Part shown: piece after piece, positions 19,308-31,000 of the stretch
How positions within the stretch are numbered: position 1 is the first letter of the stretch
How the letters are laid out: every line of letters begins with the position of its first letter
Origin: Ustilago trichophora
Taxonomy: Eukaryota; Basidiomycota; Ustilaginomycetes; Ustilaginales; Ustilaginaceae
DNA length: 64,000 bases
Direction of reading: 5' to 3'
NCBI GenBank assembly: GCA_900323505.1
Contig: OOIN01000003.1
Span: 682,001 to 746,000 of the forward strand
Made by a program: the position numbers and the translations under genes
The notes under the pieces: model-generated
The model's database searches: none
Seen by the model: only the letters and a program-made list of their open reading frames with translations
What the model was told of the DNA's origin: nothing

Positions 19308-21707
19308 TCACTGAGGACGGGGACGGAGCTGGATCCCAAGCCCATCGTCGGCGCCGTTGGCGTGGGGTGGTTTGCGCTGTGAAGTCGTCTGCCGAAGAAC
19401 GCGGTTGGTAGAGGTATCGGCGGCGATGTCGAGGCCGAGGGTGGTATCTGCTTCGGCTTCGGCCGTGCCGCGTGTTCGACGGATCTGGGTGGATGTGCCG
19501 GCCTCGATGTGGGTGGAGGAGGCGAACGGGTCGAGATTGGAGGTGGAAGACGATGGGGTGGCAGGCATGCCGCCTGCGCTGTGCATGCTATCGGAGGCTG
19601 TCGAGCCTTGTGTCAAGCTCGTCATTTCCGAGAAAGCTGATGGTGAGACTGGTTCGATCTGCGCCGGGTGCTGACCGTTGTCAGCCATAGCAACAAGCTC
19701 TTCGGACGGATGCTCAGGGATGATCGAGGCAGATGCTGGTACGTCCAACATCATCAGGCCGACATCACGAGTCAGACGAGCGCCAGGGATCTGCAACGGT
19801 GGCAGGGTGGCCGGTCTCGGTCCCAGCGCACTGGTTTCCATCGCTGAATTGACTTGGCCTTCGACTGCAGTGCTTCGTCGTCTCGAAGCGCGCGTTCCTC
19901 GTGCGGGCGAGGACGTTCTCGAGCTGGGACGGCTGGAAGAGCGAGTGACAGCGTGCGATCCAGCGGGAACGATAGTAGCGGCCGCAGTGGCAGCGCGACG
20001 TTCGAGCAGGCTGGCAGATCTCTGCTCGTCGCCGTTTCGCACACGTCCCTGCTGTACAGCCGGCCTAGCCTGGTGGAAGGCAGAGTGTGACTCTTGGTTT
20101 TGCAAGCCTGTTGCTCGGAAGAGCAAGCCAGTGGCCTCCATAGACACAGGCGTGTTGAGCGGATTGGTCATCCTTCGGTTCCGCACCGAGCCTGCACGGT
20201 TGAGCGTGCGGCTGCGCGTCGACATGGCCGGGCTGGAGGTCTGGAGATGCACCGAGGGGGTCGATGGTGAAGAAGTGCCGAGATGAATCATACTCGAGGA
20301 GAGACTGGCGTTGGGGTCGAAAGCTTCGTCAACCGGAATCATCTCACTGCGGGCAGAAGCAGATGAGGGAGAGGGCAGGGCATCATACTCGCCAAAGTAG
20401 GACGGTGAAGGGCTGATGCGAGCGTTTTCATCACTCTGACGTGGCCTTCTACCGCGCAAGGAACGGCGGAAGGGGACGACGGGAGAGGTGGAGCCGTTGC
20501 GAGTGGCGCCCGGGCTGGACGGGCCGGAAGACGAGGTGGATACCGTCCTGGCGTGGCGAGAAGAAGCCGATCTGGAAGCACTCAGAAAGTCTTCACGATC
20601 CATAAAGCTGGTCGAGCTGGTGCTGCTCCGACGACTCTCGCTACGCATGTCTGCCAGCCAGAGTGGGATCTCAGCCAACGGTGTCCGTGGAGTCGACATA
20701 CCGGAAGGCGGGTTGTAGTTGGGATCAAAGCCTCCACCGAGGGGAACGCAGCCCGTCACCAAGTTTTGACGGTTGTTCTGACTCGACGCCAAGATGTTGG
20801 CAGTCGAGTTGCTAGGAGCGAGAATGTTGGAGCTGGAAGTGGAACGCGATCGCAGTGCATACGAGGAGGAGGCGCTGTTGGAGCTGGATAGCAAGGGTCG
20901 ACTCTGCGTACGAGCAGAAGCTTGACGTCGAGGCAAGGATCGTGTGGGCCGAGGAGGTGACATGTTGCTGGTGGTTCGAGCCATGGGAACGTTCTGCATG
21001 AGAGTAGAGGGTGTCTGAGGTTGAGATGAAGCGTTTTGAGAGGGTTGTGTCAGAGGCCGAGCTGCGCCAAGTAGAGTCTCTTGGTCCGCCTGCTGCGAAG
21101 AGGTTCGGACAGGCGTCATGACGGCGTCCGTGTTGTCCCTGGGACTTTCCAACGCGGTGCTATCAGCTCGGCGAGATGAAGTGGGTTGGTGGGAGAGAGT
21201 GGTCAAGGAGGTGGACCTCCAGAGGCCATTTTGGGCTGGCTGATCCGCTGAGAGACTGGGACGGGTGCTGCGTACGGGACGGTGCGGGAGCGCTCCTCTC
21301 GGAGAGTGTGTCGTGTTTCCGCTGTTGGAAGGGTTGAACTGCAGCAGAGCAAGTCGATCGCGTGCCTGGTTGGGCGTTTCGAAGGCTGACGAGTTGGCGA
21401 GATGGGTGGAATGAGCTGCGTTGCTGGTGGCTCGTCGCTCTGCATTGCGTTGACGAATGGCCTGTCCGTTACCCTGGGCAACTTCTCTGTCCGTTACGCT
21501 GGTCGAAGCGTGCTCGATGTCAACATGAGGGCGAGATGCTGGTTGCGAGCCAGACTGATCCTCTGAACCTTCACGAGCGAGGTGCGCAGGTCGTTTGCGG
21601 GTGCGTCTTGTCTGAATGGAGAGCGCAGGGTCGACGGTAGCATCACTGTCTTCACCACTGCCTTCTCGAGACCCACCGTGTGGCTTTGGTGTCCTAGGGC
21701 GAGGCAT
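19308..21707 (-). CDS. Serine/arginine-rich disordered protein, function unknown
   Basis: The single-exon frame codes for 799 residues of low complexity, very rich in Ser, Thr, Arg, Pro and Ala. No enzyme or membrane signature is visible. The N-terminus has a basic RRTRKRP stretch that could be a nuclear localisation signal. Many short S/T-P and R-x-x-S sites suggest phosphorylation. The most ordered-looking part is near the middle (about 310-345), where GFDPNYNPPSGMSTPRTPLA is followed by EIPLWLADMRSESRRSS, a likely conserved segment. Several ALRSRSTSSS-type repeats occur. The coding call rests on the long continuous frame and regular codon use. It could be a scaffold or regulatory protein, but nothing in the sequence decides this. 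Confidence 0.7.
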   Translation of the reverse strand: MPRPRTPKPHGGSREGSGEDSDATVDPALSIQTRRTRKRPAHLAREGSEDQSGSQPASRPHVDIEHASTSVTDREVAQGNGQAIRQRNAERRATSNAAHSTHLANSSAFETPNQARDRLALLQFNPSNSGNTTHSPRGALPHRPVRSTRPSLSADQPAQNGLWRSTSLTTLSHQPTSSRRADSTALESPRDNTDAVMTPVRTSSQQADQETLLGAARPLTQPSQNASSQPQTPSTLMQNVPMARTTSNMSPPRPTRSLPRRQASARTQSRPLLSSSNSASSSYALRSRSTSSSNILAPSNSTANILASSQNNRQNLVTGCVPLGGGFDPNYNPPSGMSTPRTPLAEIPLWLADMRSESRRSSTSSTSFMDREDFLSASRSASSRHARTVSTSSSGPSSPGATRNGSTSPVVPFRRSLRGRRPRQSDENARISPSPSYFGEYDALPSPSSASARSEMIPVDEAFDPNASLSSSMIHLGTSSPSTPSVHLQTSSPAMSTRSRTLNRAGSVRNRRMTNPLNTPVSMEATGLLFRATGLQNQESHSAFHQARPAVQQGRVRNGDEQRSASLLERRAATAAATIVPAGSHAVTRSSSRPSSRTSSPARGTRASRRRSTAVEGQVNSAMETSALGPRPATLPPLQIPGARLTRDVGLMMLDVPASASIIPEHPSEELVAMADNGQHPAQIEPVSPSAFSEMTSLTQGSTASDSMHSAGGMPATPSSSTSNLDPFASSTHIEAGTSTQIRRTRGTAEAEADTTLGLDIAADTSTNRVLRQTTSQRKPPHANGADDGLGIQLRPRPQ

Positions 21708-24700
21708 GGTGCCGTTGTTTGTGCGCCTGCACCTCGGCTGAGACGGACCACAGGTGGTGCTGGGTTGGAGCGATGCTTTAGAGGCTGACGGTCTTCATGG
21801 AGGTGATCTGATTGATGGTGGTCAATGTAAGCTGTGGAAAAGAGACGCTAGTAAGAGCGTCGAGGTGTCAGAAGGTGGAAGTTAGTGAGGCGGCAGAAGG
21901 ACGAGCGCTGGTAGGGCTACGACAGCGAGCTGAGCAGGCAATGGTGATGGAGAAAGGAGGTATAGAATCGTGAGACTGTGGAAAGGAGAAGGGATTCAGC
22001 CTGGTCAAGGAGTGGAGCGAGGGATTCCGAGCTAAGAGAAGGAAGAAAGAGGACGAGGCATCCAAGGCAAGGCAAGCCAAGGCAAGGCAAAGAGGAAGTT
22101 AGTCCACCATGAGCCGAGGCGAGGCGTAGAGTGCAGTGCACAACTGAATTGGATCGGATTGCAGCGATCAGGCGAGCAAAAAGGCGTCGGCTTCGCACGC
22201 ACGCGCCTTTGGTCACACACACTCGGTAAAAACCAGATCTACGCAACCTGGTCAAGCCACTCCCCCGTCATGTAGCACTGCTTTCATGGAACTATCTTTG
22301 CTGTGTGATGTCCAGAAAGTCATTGCAAGCTAGATGATAGGCTAGAAGCAAGGCTGTGCTACCATCGAGCGAGGAAGACGGAAGCGGTGGACGGTAGTCA
22401 CGAGATGAAAAGCTCTCTTACACACCTGCTTTGAGTTTGGAGACTCCTCTTACCAAGGCCAGAGTGTAGTGCAGTCTTTACAACGCTCATGGCCGATCAA
22501 GGGAATCCGTTGTCAAGAACCACTCTGATGGGCGCAAGGGGGATCTCTTCGGAAAAAGCTTGGCCGATGCTCTGGCCGCAGCCAAGGAGCAATGAAATGA
22601 AGAGCGACCGGCAAGCCACGCACACACACTTATCGTACAAGCAACCAATCTACAATTCATGCAAAACGCTTTTCCCCATATAGAGTTACATCTTCGGTGC
22701 CGGCGAGAGATTCAGTCGACGCCGATTTGGGATCTTGTCGGGAAGAAACGACGGCCGAGCGTAGAGATAAGGTGGATTTGTATGTATGTGAGAGAGAGAG
22801 GACAAGCCCAATCTGCGTCGACCCCGACACCGGCATGGCATAGCATGGCATGGCGATGCGGCAAAGGCTGTCTTTCTTTGTTTTCTTCCTTTGAGGAGGG
22901 GAAATATGGGAAAAACTGACCGGACATGGAATTTATTTTTGCGATCCGAACCAGCATCGAGCGCCCTCTTTTGTGTGAGAGAACTGCAGCAGGAACACAA
23001 AACGGCGGAATGCAAGTAACTTGACTTTTGAGCAAACGACGGCATTTGTTCCTGTGCAAACTCTGTCTCTTCCTATCTGCCCCACCAAAGCAAACACTAT
23101 TCCAAATCTTAGACCTCAACCTCGACCTCATCAATCTATAGCGTACAAACGAAAGAGGAGAAGAGGAAGAGAGGAGAAGGGGGAGATCCGACGTGCATAA
23201 CGATGCTCGCAATCCACATCTCGCTCCTTCGCGCGCTGCAACTTGTCAATCCTCGAAAATCTTGTCCTTCCTTCCTCCCTCTCTACAGTCACATCTGCAA
23301 ACCTACAACGCACGTCTTCGTCGTGCTGCACCCACTTGCAGCAGTGCCTGCATAACAAACCAAACACACGCATTTCATTATCTTTCACCGACCGATCCTT
23401 CAACAATGCCACCGAGTTGCCTATCCTCCAAAGAGACAGATGTAGAGCAAACCGTGAGCCATTTCTCACCTCTTTTGTTCGCAATTCTTTCCTGGAAACA
23501 TGGACCGGGAGCGGTTGAGCGGTTTCGAGTCTAAAACTCAAATTCTTAAACAATTAATTTTTATTTTCTCTTTTACGGTACTGTAGGTCAAACGGTCAAA
23601 GCCTGCAAGTTTGACATTTCAACATCTCCCTTTCATCAAGGGTCCAACGTGCCCCTTTGACCCTTTTTTCTTCTTGTTCTTGAAAATGAAATTCCTTTCT
23701 TCTTTGCAAAACCGACGCACAATACACACCTAACAGTACATAGTAGTCTCTGCCAGTTGCGATCATCCGATGCGATGTCGTGCAGCTCTCTTGCATGCGC
23801 CTGCCTTGGTCTTGTTTCCATTCCGTTGCTCCTCGATTTAGCTTTTGCAGTGCAAGCGAGTACTGACTGTAAGAGGCGCCAAACAATCATCCTCGGCCGC
23901 GGTTGCGGGAACTCGTGAGCATTGCGTGATGCCGAGGCCGCAATGGCAAGACGCAATCATACAACCTGCCTTCGCCGCATCACACGCTCATCCAACACCA
24001 GCTCTGTACTGTATGTACCGATGGGCTGGCAGCGTTGACTGCTTGGCAGCAATTCAATCCGAGAACAAGTGCGGGGAGATGTCCATAGTACCTGTACAAT
24101 CTGCATTCTCACGACGTCCTTCGCGCATGGAGTACAGTTACGCGAGGCGAGGCTTCTTCTTCTCGCGGGGCATTTCCTGCTTTAGGCCACGCATTTGTTC
24201 ACATCGCCAAAATATTCAAGAGAGAGGTGAAGATCTTGAAAGGCAAGCTCACGTGAGGAATTCAACTTTCACCGGGCATGCCGAGGTGTATACAGTATAC
24301 ACAGTACAGTACAGAGGGGGTCGTGGGAGGATCAAGCTATCTAGCGCGCGCCACCTTGTCAGAGGCGCGGGAAAAAACACAGCTCCCCACAACGCTCTTG
24401 CGACCAATTAGTCTCTCTCTCTCTCTCTCTCTCTCTCTTCCTTCAACGCGGGTTGAGGGCAAGTCCCACCACCACAAAGGTACACGCTGTTCACCCTCAG
24501 TCTCCGCCTCACCCCCTTCCGGAGCTCACCGAGAGAAACACCGAACCGAACCGACCTATTCGGGTAGCAGACCCGCCAAAAGGGCAGATCTCTTGGTCAA
24601 TGCACACATGCCTCTCGCTTCCCCCACAATGCCGGAAAAAGCGTTTCGTGACGCGTAAATGATGCCAACTTCTCTCTCTCTCTCTCTCTGTATCCCAGAG

Positions 24701-25042
24701 TCTGAAGGGTCTGGTTGGTAAATCTGAACGCACTTTCCATGCCCGTCCTCTCTGTCTTGAAAAAAGGGTGAGAAGAAAATGCATCGTGCGCTAGTATGTG
24801 TGCCTGTCTCGCCCGACCGATACCGAAAAAGTTCAAGGAAAGCCGACGGAACTTGCGCTCTCGCCCTATTTCCTTATCCCTGCCTCACAGACCAACCTCG
24901 TTTCATTCCCTCAGCAGCATTCCCGATCACACCGCCACCCTCGCCACAATACACAGCCAACCACACCTCAACACGGCAGAACATCGAATGTATCAATGCA
25001 TTGCAATCGAAGAAAATTTGTGTAAACAGTTCTCCATCCCCT
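21708..25042. other. 3.3 kb region without a convincing gene
   Basis: This lies between the promoter of the serine-rich protein gene and the 3' end of the DOCK gene. Both strands contain only short open frames without family features. One weak spliced candidate starts at the ATG at 23406 (acaATGCCACCG), with a possible GTGAGC donor at 23454 and a CTGTAG acceptor ending 23586. It would give about 64 residues of no recognisable family. TC repeats lie at 24412-24438 and 24671-24689, and palindromic GTATACAGTATAC sequence near 24288-24302. Confidence 0.45.
24412..24438. repeat. (TC)n microsatellite
   Basis: A run of about 13 TC units in the gene-poor stretch before the DOCK gene; a second shorter run lies at 24671-24689. 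Confidence 0.9.
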
Positions 25043-28000
25043 CTAAGAGTGAGACCCCTTCCTTCGACCCATGAGCTTGCTCAACCTGTTCCCTGGACCC
25101 GTGGCTTGCTTGGCTGAACTAGGCCCACCGTAGGGGTGATTGTTGCTGCTACCGTTGCCACCACCGCCGCTCGCTCCCTTCATGGAAGCCATGTCGGGAA
25201 TGGAAAAGCTCGAATCGTGCCTCGAGAGCGATTGCTTGCTGTAGATGGCCCCTGCCTCTCTGTAGACCGCCGGTGCGGCGGGCATGTCGGCGATCCCGCC
25301 CAGCATGTCTTCGGTGATGGGCGGCAGGTTTTTGCTCGCTTGTGCCGAGGTATAGTTGTTGCCGCTTGCCGGGGCGATCGAGGCGTTGGATTCCGATCGG
25401 GTCAAAGTGAGCGCGCTGGTGCTCGTGGCGGCTGGCACCGTTGTTGGGTGCTCTTTGTTGAGCGCTAGAGGATCGACTTGACGCGTGAGGAAGGCAATGT
25501 GACGCTGCAGTGGAGACTGCGCAACACCGCCACGACGACCGTATCCACTTTGAGCGCTAGGCTGCAGATCTTGTCGCCCCTCATCAGCCGCCGAGAATCC
25601 AGCTCCGACCGCAGCACGATCCATCGCGCCCATCCCCATTGTAAAGCCTCTGCTCATGGTACGCTCCGGAGATCTTCTGGGATCCTCTTCCAAGCTGCCG
25701 CCTCCACCGCCACCAACACCGACGGCACTGTTGCGTTCGAGCGATGTCGAACCTGCATCGCCCAGCTTGCGCACATCCAGATCCAGCCGGTGGATCTCCT
25801 CGCTAAAGTTCTGCACAAAGAAGCGCTCCAGCGTCTCGTGGAAGGGCTTCATCTCTGGAGGGCACAGCTGAGCATGTAGGCGGATGCAGCGGAACAAGAC
25901 TGTCGCTTGAGCGTCGATGGCCTGTCTCAAGCCTTCGATGGCTTCCTGTTGATCCTCGTGCGCGGCTAGGTAGTCTGCCGCAAAGAAGGTGCGCTTGTAC
26001 ATGGGTACGCCGCCGTCGGCTGGAGCGTCAACAGCCCCATTGAGAGCCATTGACAGTCTGTTCGTGTTGATCTTGCCAGTCGACACTTTGCGAATGGAGA
26101 TATACTTTTTCTCCAACGTCTCGAGCTCGCTTGTCTTGGCCTTGACATCCTCGAGCGCCTTTTCGAGCGGACTGATCTCGACCACATATACTTCAGCCAC
26201 CTCGCTGCGTCGCAAAACGGTTGGGAAGGCGTCTTCGCATCGCAGATACGTCTTTTCCACCCACTGCTCCGCCGACGCAGCGTCAGCCTTATTGAGCGGT
26301 CGCACAAACGAGAAGAGGTCCGTACCACTGTTCTCGTAGTATGCTCGCACGGTAGGCGGCACCTCGGGGTTGGTAAAGATGTCCTTGGAACGGTCCGGCT
26401 CTGGCAGAACACCGGTCACCTGGAGGAACTGGCCTTCCGACAGTCGCACCTCCTCGTCGGGCACAGCAGCACTCTTGATCAGAGTCGCTTTCGGGTGCTT
26501 GGCGTGGAGTCGATCGCAGAAGGCAGCAAACTTCTCCCAATCCTGACCGCGGTAGACAAACATCTTGTTCTGCAGCGAGGGTGGCCATTCCTGTCCATAG
26601 TAGGCAACGCGGAAGTAGGCCGGGAAGGAGCGTTCTTCGGTCGCAATCTTTTGGTACAGCTTGGCCTGATGATGAAGCACCTCGGCGAGTCGCACGTAGT
26701 TGACAGAGCGGTACTCGTACTGCTGCGCCAGCTCGCGGCAGATGTCGACCGAAATCTCCCAGGCTTTACCTTTGCCGAGGTAGTCGAGGATGAGCATGTA
26801 CAGCGTCTCCTTGCGAGCAAAGTGCGACTGTCGCGGCAGATCGAGATCGGGGATGGGCTCGACAAAGCTGTCCATATCCCAAGAGTGCAGATCGGCATGC
26901 AGCTTGAGCGTCAACGCTGCCTCGACATAGTTGTGGTTCTCGAGATGCAGATTGACAAGGCGCAGGACATGCGTCGAAAAGGCCGTCACCCTATTCGCCT
27001 GGCGCAAGAAGCCCAGCAGCTTGAGTGTGCCTGCAATTCGGTCGTCTTCGTACCCTTCCTCGAGCGGCAAGCTTCGCACGCTGAGCAGCAAGTCCAGGAA
27101 GCGGTTCACCGAGATCAGGCAAGCATTCACCTGTTCGCGGAGACCGGCATCGACGTTGGGGTTGTCAAAGAGCGCTCGCAGCTGACCAATGAAGAAGGCA
27201 CGCGAGATCTCATCGCCTTTGGTATGCGTCATGAAGAGGATATCGAGCTTGTCGATGATCTCGGCTTCGATGACGGTAAAGTCGCCGTTGAGGTGCCACT
27301 CGGACGTGATCATGGTTGCCAAGACGCGGACGGCACACGTCCTAAGCTCATCGTGATGCGAGAGACACAGCTCAAGAACCGGCTCGACCAGCGATGGGAC
27401 AAACTGGACCTGGAAGCCACCCGTGTTCATTCGCTCATCGGACTGGCTCGTGTGGTCGTCGATGGACTCCTCTGCCGACTTTTCTGGCCATCCGATTGAG
27501 GTCCACAGCTTTGCAAAGATCTGAGCACCTTCGCCGCGAATGTCGCCTGCGAGCCTCCAAACGGCTCTGCGTCTCTGCGGCTTGAACTGTTCGATCACAA
27601 GCTGGTCGCTTGACAGCAATGTCAGTAGCATGGTGAGGCATGACCTCCACAGTGCCGTGTCAAACGTCTCGCTGCGCTCTGCAGACGGGATAAAGTGGCG
27701 TACCATCATCGAAGCGAGTGGATCAGCCATCTTCAACACCATCTGATGGCTAAATATGTTGAGGTTCAGCCAGGTGCTCGGGAAGGCCTCATACGAAAGA
27801 ATCGACGTGGCCACTTCAAAGAAGTCGAACAAGATCTTGGCCGTTCGCTCGTCTCCACCGAGGTCTCGTTCCTCGTCGAGGAAGCTCGAGAGGTGCTTCC
27901 TGGGGCTGAGTACGATGAGCACCATCAACACAGCACTGATCTCCACCAGGCCACAGTTGAGGAACTCTGTGCGGTCTCGTCGGCGATTCCTTCGAGAGGA

Positions 28001-31000
28001 CGGTCCGTTGACGACGGAAGCGTTGCCCTGCGGCCGTTTAGCGACGAGCGGGAATGGATAGCTGGACGGGAAGATGACGGGAACCGGTGAGGGTGTTGTG
28101 GACGGAGCGCGGTGTCGCTCGAGAGCCCGAATGGTTGCTCGGCTGGACAGCTCGCGATAGGTTTCGAGGAGCTTGGGCATCATGCTGAGCAGGTAATCGA
28201 CATCATCCTGCTCCTGGCGAACTCTGGCTCTGGCGCCTCGTGCCGCGTTCGACGCTTCCTCTGGGCCCGTAGCCAGGCTCACCTGCAATCGATCCAAGAT
28301 GACAGCCAGAATCGTGACAGCGAGTCGTGCAGCCTCAAGCCAGGACACCCTGGCGGCATCGCGAGCGTTCTCGTGGGCCTTGGGAGGCGTATGAGCAGTT
28401 TCGTCGTATGAACCCAGATGCGGCCCGATCCATCGAACAATACTCGGGATCATCTGCGAACGCGAGGCTTGCTCTTCGAAGAGCGGGCCTTGGGTGAGCT
28501 GCAGGATGTGCAGCAGCTTCCAAATGACCATCTTGCCCTTTGTGATGAAAACGCTATCGGCGAAAGCAGTGGCGGTACGGACCAGCTCGTCGGTCGTAAA
28601 GACTCGGGCGAGATCCGGCAAGATGCCTGCAAAGTGTTGAAGGGCCAACGTCTGGGTGCCGATGATGGAGGAAGGCTTGGTGGCACTCATGAGCTGATTG
28701 ATGCTACGGAGCAGTCCCTCGAGCTCACGCTTGAAGCCAGCTTCGAGGTGGTCCAGGACTGCACCTCCGCCAACGTCGCGATCGCCTCGCTGGTTCTCGC
28801 GGCTCTGAATGACAAACTTGAACAAGTACGGCCAAACTTTGATGGCAGCACGCAAGTCCTTGGACGTATCAGGACGAGAGGGATCCGCCATGAGCTTGGA
28901 CATGGAAGCAATCAACTTGTTGTGGGCGGTCGTAAACTTGAAGTGTCGTTCGATATAAACGTCGAGTGTGGCGCGGAAGTTGTTGAATCGGCGGTCCTGT
29001 ACAATGCCGAGGACGGTGACGAGGCTATTGAAGACCAGCTCGTCGAGCTCGCCACGGCTGTTGCGACTGCTGGTGGCAATGCCAAAGAGCGAATCAAAGA
29101 TATCGCGCAAGAACTTGACGATCTCGACCTCGCCGACAAAGGTGAACTTGTTCAATACGCTTCGAAGCTCCTCAAAATCTTCGGCCACGAGGCGCTCCCA
29201 ATTCAGCAGCTTGAGCAGGACATCGTTTTGCGAATACTTTGTGGAGACCAGGAAGGTGCGCAGCGTGAGAATGTCGCGGAGCGGCTGAACAGACGATGCA
29301 AGGCTGGCGGGAATGACATCGTTGAGGTTGCGTCCAGCGGGTGTGACAGGCGGCAAGTTAAAGTAGAGGTCTGGCCCGATTTGAGCTGGAGGGCGATTGG
29401 TGCGCCAAAGGAACAGGGTATGGCTTCCATCTGGGATGAATGCGCGATTCGACTCGAACAAGGGCAGATATCCATAAGCGAACGGTCGTGACATGGCGAT
29501 GGTGGAAGACTGCTGCGAAGCAGAGCCACCGTGTGCACCGTTGCTGGCCGCAGCTGCACCACGCTCCTCTTTCGAGCTGCGATGACGGAACGAGAAAAAG
29601 ATGTGGCAATCCTCCATAATGTCGTGCGGAAGCTGCAGCTTGATCAGCTCGCCCCATGTGGGTGCATTTTGGTGGTAGAAGACGAGACTGTCGAATTGAG
29701 TGACGGGGGCTTCGCCTGCGCCTCGAGAGATGACATCCTGAACAACGCGACCGTCGCGAGTGCGGACCTCGGCGGAGACCTGGATGTTTTTGAGCGAGCC
29801 ACCGGCCATCTTGTTTCCTGACGGATAGAATTCACCGCTCCAGAGCTTGATGTAGGCTTCGTTACGAAGATCGCCCGGGAAGACGACATCAGGGAAGCCG
29901 AGGCGAGCGGTGGGAGGAGTGTCCTGAAGCAGAGAAGGATTCTCACGAACGATGGAGGCAGTGTCGCCGTGGAAGACCTTGATATTGACCGCCAACATGT
30001 CTGCTCGAGGCGACTTTTCGAATTCGCGGGTCCTGGATGCGATGATGTCTTGGTGCAGTGTGCTGAACGCAGCTTCGTTGACAGGTACAAAGATGGGCAT
30101 GACGTGCTCCCTCATGGTGGAGGAAGTGGCGACGTCGGTCTGGAAGTGGTGATGCTGACCCAATTCAAGCACAGCACAACCGAAAGGTCTGCGGAAGGAA
30201 CGATCTCCAGTCATTCGCTTGGAGCGGAAGGAGGGAGTGTTGGCGAGCGAAGGATCGGCGAAGCTGTCGGTACGATCGTAGAGCTGATCCTGACCTGCAG
30301 CACCTAGAGGAGTGGCTTTGATCTCACCGATGCGCATGCCACCGTTCCTGACGATGCGACATACGACGTTGAGGTCCTGCATGTCGCTGGCACTGAGCTC
30401 GGTGAAGAGGGCGCACATCTTGCCAACCTGGCCGCTGGCCTCCTTGGCGGGGACGCCGCGGTGGTTGAGGATGACGCAAAACTCTTCGGTGAGGAAACGT
30501 GATTCAGCGCGGTTGTAGAGCGAAAAGTAGAGCTCGACGACCTCGCCAGCGGTACATGGCGTCGCAACGAAAGCGCGAAGATCGATAAAGACGTGGAAGT
30601 ACTTTGCGGTTCCGGAGCTGGCAGCAAGGTCGTCTCCGCCCTGAGCGTTGGTAGAGACAATGGAGTTGAGGCGGCCGCGATGCAAAGTGGATGCAGAGCC
30701 TTGTCTGCCTCCAGCGCCTGGTGCGCGAGTGTAGTCGTTGGAGATGCCTGCTAGCACTCCTGCGCTGGTGGTGTTGGGCGAGGTGATGCCGAAGGCGTTG
30801 GAGGCAGAAAGATCCATGCCACCGGGTGCAGCCGTGGGGGAAGTTTCGTCCTGCTGATCGACGTAGGCGAGTGCAGCCTGAAGCGCAAAGAGTCGAATGC
30901 CGCTGACCCAACTGTCTGGATCGGCATCCTTGCTGTTGATGTCAAAGTCGACGAGACCACCACGGCCGGGATGACGCACGATGACATCGAGACCCTGCGC

